Positions 1 to 12,164 of a stretch of DNA of 64,000 nt are shown piece after piece. The stretch is taken from contig CAXIPT010000001.1 of assembly GCA_964030475.1 (NCBI GenBank), positions 26,054,430-26,118,429 on the forward strand. Reading direction: 5' to 3'. The DNA comes from Tethya wilhelma. Its lineage: Eukaryota > Porifera > Demospongiae > Tethyida > Tethyidae. The notes under the pieces were generated by a model. The model saw nothing but the letters and a program-made list of their open reading frames with translations. It made no database searches and was not told where the DNA came from. The translations under genes and the position numbers were made by a program. Every line of letters starts with the position of its first letter. Within the stretch, counting starts at the first letter, position 1.

Positions 1-1759
1 CCATCCTGGCTACAGTCTGCCGAGGCCGACAGCTCTGAAGTCATCACCTCATTGTAAGCAGAGGAGAGAGCGGCCATATTATGGCACTTCTGATATCTAC
101 AGCCAGGGAGGGTCTCAGAGCTTGTCTGAACTGATGGTTGAAATCAACCAAGATGGCCATGTCCTTGAAACAGGCAATGCTGCTGATGGAGGTAGCCAGA
201 ATATGCAGGTTTGTGAATGAAATTTGTGCACAGTTGTGGCCGCTATTAAGTTACCATGGCAACTGCACTCAGCTCTACCTCTCAGTGAGCACAAGAGGAG
301 GGGGAGGAACCACATCCCTGACACTACCTGAGACAGTGAAGGCACGATGGGCCGGCTATAATGTCACTGTCCAACTACCGCCTGGTTTTAGTATCACCTT
401 CACACAAGCATCATGTGAGTGAGTGTGTGTGTATGTGTGTGTCTTCTTCTTTCTTAAGTAAGTGTTTTCATTCCTTGTGTTGCAGCTCCTCAGTTGTTTG
501 TCCCAGTGGAGAGGAAGCTGGTCTATGAGCTGAGAGAGAGGGTCTATCACAATGGCTACAAGCTGCTCTCAATGGAGGTACCTCCTCCATTCAGGACCAC
601 GGAGTTCAGCAAGGAACGGCAGGACCGGTTGGAGAATGCCTTTCCTGAGAGGGTCCTCAGGACTAAGGTGTTTAGGGGTTGGTCCTTGCTCAACATGGAC
701 ATCATTGATGAGGAGACTGGAGTGAAACTGGCGTGGTACTATCCTTTCTTTCCTCGCTCTCCCTCCCGCATGTACCTCTCTACCACCGTGAGTCAATCAC
801 TGACACTAGTGTATGTATGGAATACCGTAGAGCAGTTCAAAAAATTTCCTATAGATATAACACTGCATTTATGAAAATTAAAATCTTTCAAAATTTCTAA
901 CATGAACTTTTGAATGTATGTGTGATGACTTATTCAAAAATTTTCTTATGATATCGTAATATGAAAATTAAATTACAAAAAAATTTCAACGCAAAAATAT
1001 CCGTGTATAATAATTCTATTACCAAGCTCAGCAGAATCTATATTGTATTTGGCTAGAAATCCACTTAACTGGTTCTAAACTAATTCTTAACACTATTCTC
1101 TGTTCAACTAACTAAGTTTTGTTCACTTAGCAGTTGATTTCAACTAATTTAAAGTGCCTGTCATGTTTGATCAAGAGTCTCTCCCACAGGAGAAGCGTCT
1201 TCGCTACCCTAATTGGATAGAGGTGACAAGAACAGCCCCGCTAGTAGCACGGCCAGACAGGATCGGCTACAGACAGGAGATGAAACAGCCTCCTCTGATG
1301 AAGAAGATCACAACAGCAGACTTTCTTCGCAATAACTCCCACACCTGTCCTCTGGGTTCGAGGCGTAGTCAAGGTCGGAGTGGGGAACGGATTGAGCATG
1401 TTGTTGAGTATGGAAGCATGTACCACATGATAGTTCCCAAGGCACTGGACACATGGTGGAGTGAGGAGGCAACACTGAAGGCAGTGGGGACAACAGGTAT
1501 GTGATTAGGGTAGGTATATTGGGACAACAGGTATGAGATTAGGGTAGGTATATTGGGACAACAGGTATCTGGTTAGGATAGTGCAGGGACAACTGAAATG
1601 TGGTTTGGGTAACATTGGGACAACAGGTATGTGGTTAGGTGTACTATTCAGCACCACAACTATTACATGTGCAGACGGAGTATCAAAGAAACCTATTGAG
1701 ATCAGAGCCAAGTACAGTGACCAGAAGAAGAGCCAGTATGAGTGTGTGTGTCTGTGTGT

Positions 1760-1807
<48 letters not shown>

Positions 1808-3403
1808 TAGCCTCAAGTCCATGATATTATACCATGTATCCTCCCAGCTTCCCATCCAACATTCGTGAGGCTCTCAACAAGTATGTGTGTCTCCTTCCTC
1901 CCACCAAGGCAGCCCCTAAACCCAACTCGTGGTCGGCAGTGAATGAGAAGTGGGTCCAGCTTGATCAGTGTATCTTTGTACCCCGAGGCACTGCCGAGAG
2001 CAGCCACTGTGGGGGGATAATGCTGTTCAGGAACGTCTCAAGAGTCATGGACCAACCTGACTTCTGTGGCAGGGAACACAGTGGGTTACGCTCATAGGGA
2101 CTAGCTCACTCACACACTGATATCTTAGCTTGTAAATCAAGCTTACGTAAATTGAATGATTGTGTCTAAGTTCTGTGCCATGTACTTCTAGTCTCGTAAA
2201 CCAGACCTTCCCCACTATACCGTATAGCCGGTAAATTTGGCAGGCTTAAGCTTTCGTGAATTCGCATTTTTGCACGATTGATGATTTAATTCTGCACACT
2301 GCATTGTATTTATGCGTGTGTATGCATATAAAACTGTTTGGCCATTTGCAAAATAATTTGTCAATAATTTGTTAAATTTAATTCTTGTCAAATTTAATTC
2401 TTGCCAAATTTGCCAGTATACTATAGGAAATACAAATACTCACGCTAATAACTGTGCAAAAAACTTAGCAACATACAGCATGCAGGGAGGGCCTAATTTA
2501 TAAGGCTAATGTACTTCCTGGATCCAGGTTCTTGTGTTGGCCCTCCTTTCTCTTCAGTGGATCGGTTTCCAGTGATTCCCACGTACGGTCTCCATGAGCT
2601 GACTGGATGGATCCCGTGTACCTCTGATTACTGCAAGCGACTGAAACCATCAAGTTTCCTCTCTCATCCTCTCGGGAAGTATGCCGTTGAAGGAGATGAG
2701 ATGGCTCTGCCAAGGTCGGTGCTGAGGTTCACCCAGAAGAAGTCTGGTGAAGGAGAGGCTGTGCTGAGACTGTTTCCAGTTCTTGATGCCTCGTCAGAGA
2801 TGGAGCACCAGCTGACCATCAGCAGAGGACTGAGGATATTGGTGAGGAAAGGAAGATGCTGGAAAATCACTACCGTATAGCGGGAAAGTTTCGTGGTGTC
2901 AAACTTTCGCAGATGTCTCTAGTCAAACATTTTTGCATTTTAACTAAACTTTCGCGGACGAGCTGTGCAAGCCCATACTTATATATGTTATGGAGAATTT
3001 CGTGGATAAAAACTTTCACGGATGGAGCGTGATCTGCATAAAAACCATGAAAGTTAAACCCCACAAAACTTTCCCACTATACGATATGACCTATGGTATT
3101 TGTAGGGAAACAGGATATGTTTGAAACTGTTTGTGGCATACTTAATTCTCTAAAGATGTAACTGAAGTATAAACTGTAAGTCTTTGTTCATTTCAGAAGC
3201 CAGCTCTAGGTCTAGGTGGGGTGGGTGGTGGGGAGAGAGACCTCAGTAAGAGGGAGGTGTGTAGCAAGATGGTGGACATCAAGGCAGAGCCTCTCTCTCT
3301 GGAGACCAACAGACTACCAGGAGCAGTTCTCTCTGCTACTGTCTACAATGGTGGAGAGGTGAGCCTCAATTGGAACGATAGGTAGACCCCTTTTTATCTC
3401 TCT

Positions 3404-3447
<44 letters not shown>

Positions 3448-6400
3448 GGTGGCGGAGATTTCATTTTCAAGATGAAGTGTACCAAGTATCTCTCATTCTC
3501 TCCGCTCAGTGAAGCTGTTACCATTTGGATCAACCCAGTAGGTCATTAATTAATCCAATTATACACTAGTTATTAAGTATATTATGTTCATTGATTCAGT
3601 CCAGCTCAGGGGCGGTGCAATACCTGCTGACTGGAGAGCTGTCGGCTGGTGCTGCTAAGATGCTACACAGATGTGAGCTGATTGTACACATTGGGGGGCC
3701 CCCTCACTTGGGGGGGTCAGAGGAGACACCCCCCCTAGTGTGTGAACAGGAGGTGGTCACCTACTATGGGACATTCCACGACCCCTGTCAGGAAACACGT
3801 ATGACCTCTAAAATAATACCGTAATGTGGAAAAGTTTCATGGTGTTTAACTGTTGCAGTTTTTGCAGATAGCGATCCATCCGTGAAAGTTTTATTCACAA
3901 AAATTTTCCGTTATGTATAATACGTATGAACCTGCACAGCTCATGATCATCTGCAAAAGTTAAACTGCGAATGCTTGACTAGAGACTTGCATTTCCACAT
4001 TTTTGCTTTTTTTGCTTTTCTTTGGAGTGTAGCTATGTCCATCAAAACAAGTTGCTAATTATTGTTCTGTTAGCTTATGTGTGCGTATTCATTTTTCGTG
4101 GCTATCTCAATCGATCTGTGAAATATAAACAGTTGTATATAGTTTACGAATTTACGATACTCGTTTGCTTGTAACTGGTATATATAGTGGAAGTCCCTGA
4201 CGTAGAATTGATGTACTATGTCCTGCCTCCCTCTGAGCTCCTGCACTCCAAGGCATTTCAGTTCTTCAACAGTTCCCCACCAGCTCAGCAGGGACTGTAC
4301 TTCATGAGGGCTATTACACTGGCTCTAAATGCACCATGGGAGCAAGAACACCAGGTATAAGAGACCATGGTCTTTTTATTATGTGTTTGCAAATCAATGG
4401 TGATATATATGTTGGTATATTTAATCCCAGCTTCAGTCTCTCCGCCAGTTGAAGGTGTCTTGTGAGAACCAGGCCATTCTTCTCCTCCAAGAAGACCAGC
4501 TCATTTCCTCCACTGCTCAGACAAGAGAGGAGGGCAGCCATTCCCTAGCAGCCACCAGTCAGCCCTCTAGCACTGTGTTCAATGATGACCTCATGACTAA
4601 CAAGAGGCTCTTCATTTTCAGCTCAAAGTACGTCAAACACTTCATTTGTGATTGATCTTGAAACTTGCGATGATTTAAATGATGTATTGTGTGTTTCCAG
4701 ACCATTGTCTCCCGGTGATGTGGCCATGTGCTCTGTGGAGGTCAGCTGTTGGAGGCCTAACTGGCTGTGCAAGAGAGAGGCTTTAGTGACGGAGAGGGTC
4801 TCCATTCCTTTAACACAAGCCGACACCAGAGGTCCATATATAGCAGTATATATAGTGAACATACATATACCCTCTAATGTTGACATGCACCTACCGTATA
4901 GCCCAAAATATTGGGAGGAATAAAATTTAGTGGATTTAAAAAAAATTAATGATTGGCGGATTTTATTTTGGCAGTAGAGCACACAGCAATAATATTATAT
5001 ATACATCTATTCTATATGTGTGTGCGCAAAAATGACTCTTTCGTGGATTTAATATTCCTTGCCAATATTAAAATCCGCCAAATTTTTGTGTTATACAATA
5101 TAGTGAGTATATACCCCACTCTAACATTGGATACACACATACCTAAACAGAGGAGGCCAGTGCTCATCCGATCCTGTCGGCCATGTTTGGCCATCAATCT
5201 GATGGTGTGTACGCCTCACTCATAGCTTGTTTGGTGGTCAGCTTCATCCTGATGGCTACCACTGCCTCTGGCCACACCCTCAAGGTATTGTAGTATGTGT
5301 GTGTATGACGATTAATAACTAACTTTAATGATGTGGTTTGCCTTTTAGCATGCTTATCGGAAGAGGCTACCAAACCCAGGTGAGTGATTTGTGGGTGTGG
5401 CGTACTTTATTGTAAGCAAATTAACTGATTTAATTTTGTTTTAGCAAAACTCAATTCACTTGAAAGAGATTTGAAACAAGGCAAGTAAAAAATGTAACTA
5501 TATATGTGCACACATCTCAGGAAGGTCGTATTACGATGGGACTTGAACCATTGTGATCAGCTCAAAAAGATCATACCATAAGCTATAGCCAATTTTCTAA
5601 ATTTCAAAATAAAGCACATCACTGATCACAATGGTGCAAGTCCCAGCTTCCTACCTCCTTCCTAGACTCATCTCAGATGTGCAGTCTAGCATCGGCTAAA
5701 AGATGTTCATGGTGTCTTTGATTTGCCCCCCTCAGCCAAGAAGAAGGAGCAGCAGTACTGGGAGAACCCCCAGGTGTACCTCACTGCTGGGGACCAGATG
5801 TTTGGCACCCACTTCACCCTCCACAACTTCAAGGCCACTCTTCCTCTGGACACAGAGCACCTCAAACAGCTCAAGATAGCAGCCACACTCAAACACACCA
5901 TCAAGGTACCTGTTTACATAAATCACATGGCCAAATAGAATCCCTTGATCAGACATGTGTTTGAGTGCCATTTGGAGCTTCTCTGTTCAAGACCAGTCAC
6001 ACACATCTTCTTGCTAGCCTTGTTCCCAGGCTCCTCCCTCACAACACATGAAGAGGGGAAGGCCTGGAGTGGTAACAAGGCTAGTGTACCATATAGTGGG
6101 AAAGTTTCGTGGGGTTTATAACTTTTGTGGCTTTTGTGGATTATTATCAATCTACAAAAGTTTTTATGTGCAAAGTTCTCCGTAACATATATATGTATGG
6201 ACGTCCCACAGCTCATCTGCGAAAGTTAAAATGCAAAAAATTTTTTACAAGAGACATCCACGAAATTAACCCATGAAATTAACTTTCCTGCTATATGGTG
6301 TTTCTTGTTGGATTGTCACATGCTTCACTTTATTACATGTGTATTGTAAAATTCCTTTACATGTGTAGGACAGAGAACTNTTCAAGTTCTGTTTGGTCAT

Positions 6401-6829
6401 GTCAAGAAGATATTTCTGAACAAAGATGGTCCATGTCCTGACATCTGGGTGCAGGCCTCCAGTGGAATGTACCGACTACCAGTGACCAACGTCTCTCAGG
6501 AGTACAGGGCCACCTTGATGGAGTTCCTGGGGAAGAATGGGGTGGATACTTCAAACATGGAGCCCTCAGACCTCCCTCCCCAACAAGATGATGACGACAA
6601 TGGTCCTCAAGCTGACAGAGGTGATGGAGCCACTAGAGAGAGAGATGGAGGAGGAAGCCCCAGAGAGAAAGAGAAAGGAGAAGAAGAGAGTGCATCCATA
6701 GAGGAAGGGGAGGAAGGTCCAAAGGAACAGCCTCTCTTGAAGGGAAGAGATGATGGAGGGATTGAAGGCCAAGAGACCAAAGATGGTGGACCTGATGATC
6801 TTGATTTGCTCATTGACTTGGACTTTTAG
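1..6829 (+). CDS. Unrecognised single-pass membrane protein, 5' partial, about 17 exons
   Basis: I do not recognise the family. Reading splice sites gives exons near 1-53, 109-209, 252-417, 486-787, 1192-1496, 1676-1735, 1849-2090, 2528-2840, 3197-3359, 3448-3540, 3599-3798, 4189-4354, 4431-4628, 4700-4832, 5150-5285, then short exons to 5480, 5735-5905 and 6370-6829. The large N-terminal part looks extracellular: scattered cysteines, beta-rich text, and possible N-glycosylation sites. A hydrophobic stretch near 5205-5265 (YASLIACLVVSFILM) is a likely membrane helix. After it comes a cytoplasmic part with TAGDQMFGTHFTLHNF and MYRLPVTNVSQEYRATL, then an acidic, low-complexity tail ending in LDLLIDLDF. 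The last exon joins out of frame with the one before unless the N at 6380 hides an indel. A related exon lies on the opposite strand at 42540-42678. Moderate confidence in a real gene, none in its function. Confidence 0.6.
1487..1640 (+). repeat. Short tandem repeat copying an exon end and splice donor
   Basis: The exon end and donor GGGACAACAG|GTATG at 1487-1501 recur at 1521-1535, 1555-1568 and 1617-1631, separated by GATTAGGGTAGGTATATT-like spacers. The copies are intronic and each carries a potential GT donor. Confidence 0.75.
1740..1806 (+). repeat. (TG)n microsatellite
   Basis: An intronic TG dinucleotide tract with a few TC interruptions. A second pure TG run follows at about 3407-3446, just before an exon of the same gene. 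Confidence 0.9.
2216..2440. mobile_element. MITE-like palindromic element (CCGTATAGC family, 'kgTAAATTTG' type)
   Basis: Starts with ACCGTATAGCCGGTAAATTT and ends with the inverse AAATTTGCCAGTATACTATA. The middle is AT-rich with TTTGGC, TTCGC and CTGCACACTGCATTG. Related copies occur at 30379-30440, 34064-34258 and 46491-46627. It has no ORF and lies in an intron. Confidence 0.6.
2871..3085. mobile_element. MITE-like palindromic element (CCGTATAGCGGGAAAGTTT type)
   Basis: Left end ACCGTATAGCGGGAAAGTTT is mirrored by right end AAACTTTCCCACTATACGAT. The interior has several AAACTTTCGC/GCGAAAGTTT blocks. It lies in an intron, just after the donor at 2840. Another full copy is at 6088-6301 and a degraded one at 3826-3990. 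Confidence 0.65.
3826..3990. mobile_element. Degraded copy of the GGAAAGTTTCGTGG MITE
   Basis: Begins ACCGTAATGTGGAAAAGTTT and shares GTGAAAGTTTT, CACAGCTCATGATCATCTGC and AAAAGTTAAA blocks with the copies at 2871 and 6088, but the right end is lost or rearranged. It is intronic. Confidence 0.5.
4891..5107. mobile_element. MITE-like element, third variant of the CCGTATAGC group
   Basis: Begins ACCGTATAGCCCAAAATATT and ends near AATTTTTGTGTTATACAATA. Inner inverted blocks TTTAGTGGATTT/AAATCCGCC point to a foldback. Intronic and non-coding. Confidence 0.45.
5517..5690. mobile_element. Small foldback element with GAACCATTGTGATCAGCT motif
   Basis: The left part (AGGAAGGTCGTATTACGATG, then GGACTTGAACCATTGTGATC) is mirrored by GATCACAATGGTGCAAGTCC and CTACCTCCTTCCTAG on the right. 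Partial copies of the same family lie at 33243-33303, 34566-34625 and 62766-62840, so it is a dispersed family. Confidence 0.6.
6018..6086. repeat. Short CCT(C/T)GTTCCCAGGCTC inverted repeat
   Basis: AGCCTTGTTCCCAGGCTC faces GGTAACAAGGCT about 45 bp further on. The same motif forms a clean hairpin at 34454-34542, so it is a dispersed element. Confidence 0.45.
6088..6301. mobile_element. Copy of the CCGTATAGCGGGAAAGTTT MITE
   Basis: Starts ACCATATAGTGGGAAAGTTT and ends TAACTTTCCTGCTATATGGT. The interior GTTCTCCGTAACATATATATG block matches the 2871-3085 copy. It is intronic, just upstream of the last exon. Confidence 0.6.
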
Positions 6830-6839
6830 ATCTGAGGTG

Positions 6840-7719
6840 TATGTATCTGCAAACATTACATCATTGTTTAGAAAAATTAATGTAGAAAACGTTTTGTGTT
6901 TGTACAGCAGTGAGACTGAGTGGTAAAAGGTCGATATGGAAATGGCTTCAAATTGAGCTAACTATTCTCTTACTTTTGTGACGATCTTTGCCGACTTAAC
7001 TCTCTCACCGTATTATACGTGGGCGATGGTGATGGCTTGCTGGCCGGCTGAGACTGAAAGTCTGTGCAATAAAAAATCGATCAGTAGAGCATTGACTTTC
7101 CTCCATTCCATAGTAACTCACATGAGACCACATTGTAGTAGTGAATAGAATAATTATCACAACACAATGACCATTCTCATCATTTCCTCTATAGTCCACC
7201 TACCACTGTTATACCATAAATAATATACTCCGGGTCGGAGTATATTATCTATGGTTATACTAACAACCACATCATGTCACAGTGCAGTAGCACACACCTG
7301 GCACAACAATAAAATTATAGTGCATTGAATACTCTTGTTCTCCCATGACACTATAGTTGTAGTACTATTGTGGTGGTGGTGATCAGCCCATGAGTCACCA
7401 GTTGTTATGCACACATTATCATTGTTGCATGGCTATATAGAATCGTAAGATTCATGACTTGAGGAGCCAATGGGTGCAGTCAGTCAGTCTGCATGTATGC
7501 ATGATGAGAGCTTGGAATTCAAAATTTGATCAACCATCTTATGCATGAGATCTCTTGGAATGTTGTACATCACAAGATTAATTGTTTCCTACATGAACTG
7601 GGCACCATGTATTAGCTCTCACATCAGCTGCTCCCACACATTCCAAATTACACAGTTATGATAAAATACTTGCACTACTAGCTGTGGTTGTCCGCATGTT
7701 AGTACAGAGACCACACATG

Positions 7720-7756
<37 letters not shown>

Positions 7757-7920
7757 CTGTGACAGTTTGTGAAAAATTGTTTCAAGCATAATTTACTTTC
7801 AAATTATGTAGACATGGAACTTCAATCAAGACACATGGCCAGTGAAATCTAATGGATATTTGGACATTCACATTCAAAAGGGTATGAATGCCACAGTAAA
7901 AGTGGAGACAAAAACAATAA
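6840..7920. other. Intergenic, no gene seen
   Basis: Lies between the 3' end of the first gene and the 3' end of the ROCO gene (convergent). It holds a hairpin at 7209-7258, a (CA)n tract at about 7723-7755 and otherwise AT-rich unique-looking sequence. Confidence 0.6.
7209..7258. repeat. Perfect-looking hairpin
   Basis: CCATAAATAATATACTCCGG is mirrored by CGGAGTATATTATCTATGG with a 1-3 base loop. It could be a MITE remnant or a transcript-end structure. Confidence 0.6.
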
Positions 7921-8672
7921 TTAACTTCGTGAAAGTAAGGCATTTTTAAGCTCACTGACAAGTTGTTTTTCATCCAAATCATCTAGCAGTTCAATCACTC
8001 CCTCCCAGGATACGGGATATTCAGGAGAGCCATTATTTTCCAACCATTTCGTGAAAACATCATTGCAACATTGTTCAGGGTCTCTTTGGTTCCTCATGGA
8101 GATGGCTTGGAGGGCTGTTCCTTCCAGTCCGAGGTAGACCCCCGCCTTGTGCCACTTGGGACAGATGGTTTCAATCACTCGGCATTTTTTCCGCTCTCCT
8201 TTATCATTTTGCCACTTGATGATGTTTAGGCTTTGGAGGTTAGGAGGTGAGAGGGAACTGAAGTCCTTCACATTAGAAGGGCCGGTACCTACATGTATAT
8301 TATGTAGATTGAAATAAGTACAAAATTCATGGGCACACATGCAGTGATTACTTGTATTATATGACAATACCTGTTGATGAGTGAGATAGAGTGGCTTCTT
8401 TGCTCTGAAGAATGGTGAGAGAAGATGCTGTGGACCGTTCACCTTGAGTAGTAGCTGCTGGAAATCATAAAGTTAAATATTTTATAGCTAATGCAGGCAC
8501 ATAATTACTCATTATACATGAGACAATAGACATTTAACTCACTTTTATCAGATTCAAGTGTACATGCCAACGGTTGGTTGATAGGAGGTACTAGAGTTTC
8601 TGAGGATGGTTTATTTTGAATGGGAGCTACAGAAGTACAGGGGGGGAGTTGGTAATGGATGCACACACACAC

Positions 8673-8709
<37 letters not shown>

Positions 8710-11328
8710 TACAGTTGAATTGGTGACACATATGTACACATACATGTATTTGAAGGATGTTGGGGTGGCACTGTTTGCAATCGGCTCTGATCAGTGTCTT
8801 CCTTCTTGGATTCTAGATCCTTAGACTTGATAATCTATTGAGGGTAAAAATATTTTGAAAATAATAACAACAACAACAACAAAAAACAAAGAATAATTAC
8901 ATGCAATGCTGAATGTCACAATCTTTCAACTTAGCCTTGAGCTTCAAAATAATTACAAAATGTTGTGATCTTATTTACCTGGTCAGTTAGTAGCTTGTTG
9001 ACGTCATAGGTTTTGGAGCATTTTGGACACTCTGAACACGATTCCAAGTCCTGCCCTTCATGAAAGTTGACATATCTTATAACATTTGTCTCCCTACATG
9101 CCTTGCAAGGAGCCAGTAGAGGGCCGCCATAATATCTCAGTCTCTCCATGTTAGAGTGTAGGCAAATCTTTCGGAGGTACTCAGTATGGAAGGTATTAAT
9201 GTGGTCACTAGGAGTCCTTGGGTCAGCATCACTAGCACTGGAGATATCATAACATTACCATTAAAAGTGACTCATGGATGATTTGACTTACAGTACAGCT
9301 ATCTTCAGTCTGTGGTGGTGTTCTTCTATTGTGACACACCAGTGACATTTCTCAATTTTGCTGAATTGACACATGTTCTTCGACAGGTATGGCTTATCAC
9401 TGGATTTCTTTCTCTGAGTGACAGCCAACAGTAGACACACCAGTCTGTGGTAGATCTCCCTGGGAAGAAACCGCTGGAAGTCAAAGTAGAATGTGGTCCA
9501 CCTTGAACACTGGACAGGCTCCTCTGCAATCTCCTTTGAGAGTTTCCCAGGAACAAGATACTGTGTGGGTTGCTCATCTGAGGCTGTAGTAGGAAAAAGT
9601 GTATGGGCTGGATATATGATTGCATGGTGGTGTACTTGATTTAGATTGGCTCACCAGGTCCATGTGACTCTGTAGTTGCATCAGATGGCAGCTGTGGAAT
9701 TCTGATGGGATGGATCAATGCTTCCGCCTGAAGCATGAGGCACATTTGGCGAAACGTCTTCTCTACTGGTTCTTGGAGGTATCCAGTCCAGGCCTGTTTC
9801 AGAAGATCACTGCAGGCAACACCAGTTCTATTGAGTTCACTGACATGCTTATTTTGAATGTTGGAACGGTAATCTAATTCTACGACATGCATCATGACAT
9901 CAATCAGCCATTTTGGATCGAGTAACACCAGCTCTTCCAGCTCAGCATGCTCCTCTTCACTGATGAAGAGAGGAGGAAGAAATTCTGTGGAACAAAGAAA
10001 GAATTGTATCAAAACCAATTGTCAAAAAGCATCACTCAACAGACTTACTGAGGCAGACAATCTTTCCTGTCTCGTGGAAGAACTCCAGAATCAACTGTTG
10101 CCCTTCTTGGTCGGTGATACCAAATTGTTTGGCTATCTCGAGCACCTCGTCTATTTTGATGACTAGGGAGGACTTGGTTTGCTTGAGAGATTCCTTCAGT
10201 CTCGCCAACTCCTTGTTGAATTTGAACCATGAGACAGGATACTGCTCATCTATAAAATGACCAGACTATTTAATGTACATAATGTTCAGAAAATTGCTGG
10301 CATAAAATTAATTTTATCTGGATGTACCTAGAAAAGATAGCTTCTGTGACGCTTTTTGAATCTCCCTTTGAAGAGCCTTGGCTCCACTCGATTCACGATC
10401 CTCGATCGAATTCTCCACGGCTAAAAAGATTTCATCATTCTTAGGACCCATAAGATGAAGGTGGTTGAAACACCGATCGTCATCCTCTAGCTCTCTCCAG
10501 ATGAATTTGTTAATTTCCTGAAGCTTTTCCTTGTCAATTTTCTCATCTTCAGATGGCTCTCGGTGGGTGCCCACAAGACAGACATTCCTCAGTGGTGTTT
10601 CGTTTTTGCCAGGGACAGCAGGAAGAGCGTGGGCATGGATCGAGTGGAGCCAGTAGCGAATTTGCTCCATTGGATTTGTCGTGCAAACAGCACCTTGCTC
10701 TGATCGTACCTCCAGAAACACTTTGAAATGCTGACAGTCAAACACCACAACGTACATTGATCGTCTTGTGAGGAAGCAGTGGTGCATCGGACGGTACTGC
10801 TCTTGACCAGCAAAATCCAGAACATTGAGAATGAGGAATGGATCTTTATTTTCGATAGAAATTGAAACCTTGAGTCGTTGATTGATCAGCAATGTTTGTT
10901 CATTGCTGGCTTTTAGAGTAATACGAACTGATTCATTATCCTTGTTGGTAGCTGATGGTGTGTCTTGTTCAGTTACAAGTGATCGATTTTCATCTCCTTG
11001 GCTCTCAGAATTATCTTTCCTTATTTTATTCGGACCAGGGCTTAGTGGAGCTGATTGCTCTTCCAAATCGGATACAACTGATTTTTCTTTGAGTTCTGAT
11101 GGTTCATCTTGAGGAAGTGGACGAACTTCAGTACTCGGTTTAGATCGTTTCTTTCGGGAAAAAATGCTACGCAGTTTGTTCTTCAAACCCTTTGGTCGAA
11201 CTTCTACTTCTGGTGTTGCTTCAGCTCTAACTTCTGCTTGTGGTGCTACTTGAGCTTGAGGTGGCTGATATCGAGCGAGTGTGGGAGGATTCTTCCTTGT
11301 AGAGCAAATCTGTTTGAGCTTAGATAGC
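7921..11328 (-). CDS. ROCO-family protein with ROC-COR and C-terminal Death domain, 5' partial
   Basis: ROCO proteins pair a Ras-like ROC GTPase with a COR dimerisation module; Death domains dock signalling partners. Exons read right to left: 11328-10330 (low-complexity basic segment, then ROC with the G3 motif LDFAGQEQYRPMHH and a G4-like LVGTHREP), about 10247-10050 and 9983-9651 (COR, with WFKFNKEL and LLDPKWLIDVMMHV), 9582-9290, 9238-8978 (CxxC pairs CKAC and CSECPKC), short linker exons, and 8289-7921 with a Death domain (WHKAGVYLGL, CCNDVFTKWL, YPVSWEGVIELL). No P-loop GxxxxGKS/T is visible. The ORF text at the far N-terminus (KKKANKWNG) is encoded by a dispersed repeat beyond the N at 11329, so the true 5' exons are missing here. 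The stop is TAA at 7921-7923. High confidence in family, low in completeness. Confidence 0.82.
8661..8706. repeat. (CA)n microsatellite in a ROCO intron
   Basis: A CA tract with one CG interruption, directly beside a short linker exon on the minus strand. Confidence 0.85.
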
Positions 11329-11329
11329 N

Positions 11330-11375
11330 AGCCATTCCACTTGTTTGCTTTCTTTTTTATGATTTGGCCATTCCT
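11330..11375. repeat. Solo copy of a hairpin-element arm next to an N
   Basis: About 45 bp from GCCATTCCACTTGTTTGC to GATTTGGCCATTCCT match the right arm of the hairpin at 18468-18528 with one or two differences. It begins immediately after the N at 11329, where the ROCO reading frame is lost. Confidence 0.75.
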
Positions 11376-12164
11376 GTGTCTCATTACATTTCAATGTTTT
11401 TTATTCTTGTATATTATAGTTGCTTCACTATTTTTTTTTCTTCAATACTTCTCAGAATTAAGGTGTATACCCCAGGGCACTATTTTGAACCACAAGTCAT
11501 TATTATTACAAGAAGAAGTGTATCCATACTGTTTAGTACAAACCTGTTTTCCACATATCAATTAAAATACAGTGTCTTTGGAATCTCCTGAGGTATTCAT
11601 GATAAAGTAGCCCCAGCCAACTAACACAAGCTTAAAAAGTGTCCATGATATTATTGCATGACTGGGAGGACAATATGGGGAAATAATCAGCTCGAGAGTG
11701 GCAGTATTGGCCCGACCAATGGGAGGGACAATACAGAGCTCTAGAGCTGAATATTTCCCCAATATTGCCCGACCTTTGGAGTGCAATAATAGATTTATTA
11801 TATGACTTCATATGATATTCACTGAATAGATTATGTGCATATTATGGTATATAATTATAACAGAATTACAGTAAATTATGTCTGGATAATCATGTTAATT
11901 AGAGTCACTATCATCAATCATAATACGCCTCCGTTTGTGAGTGGGCTGATTCATTGACCCGTTAACATTGATAGCTATGTTAAAGGAACATCCTGTCACT
12001 GTTTAATTTGAGAAGAGACCAGATGGTTCAGGAGTTTGATTGTGAGCATCGCTTGGTACTATGTGTGCTGATACTTTACTGTTACGTGGTTTTAATGCTG
12101 ATGAAACTGCCTTTACTACTTGATCTCTACTGGTACTGAGAGATAATGACATCTGTTTTTGTGT
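11376..12164. other. No gene seen; flank of the recombinase pseudogene
   Basis: AT-rich sequence. GGACAATATGGGGAAATAAT and CCCAATATTGCCCGACC near 11670-11775 echo ATATGGGAGAATATTGCCCA at 13518-13537 on the other side of the recombinase pseudogene. These may be decayed inverted ends of the element. Confidence 0.4.

Noticed and set aside
210..234. A 25-bp intron (GTTTGTGAAT to GCACAG) in the first gene
   Set aside because: Too short for a spliceosomal intron; a slightly longer one ending at 251 keeps the frame and was preferred, with doubt.
1..6829. Naming the first gene as a gamete fusogen or other known ectodomain protein
   Set aside because: Cys spacing and a C-rich beta block gave a faint resemblance only; no diagnostic motif is present, so I left it unnamed.
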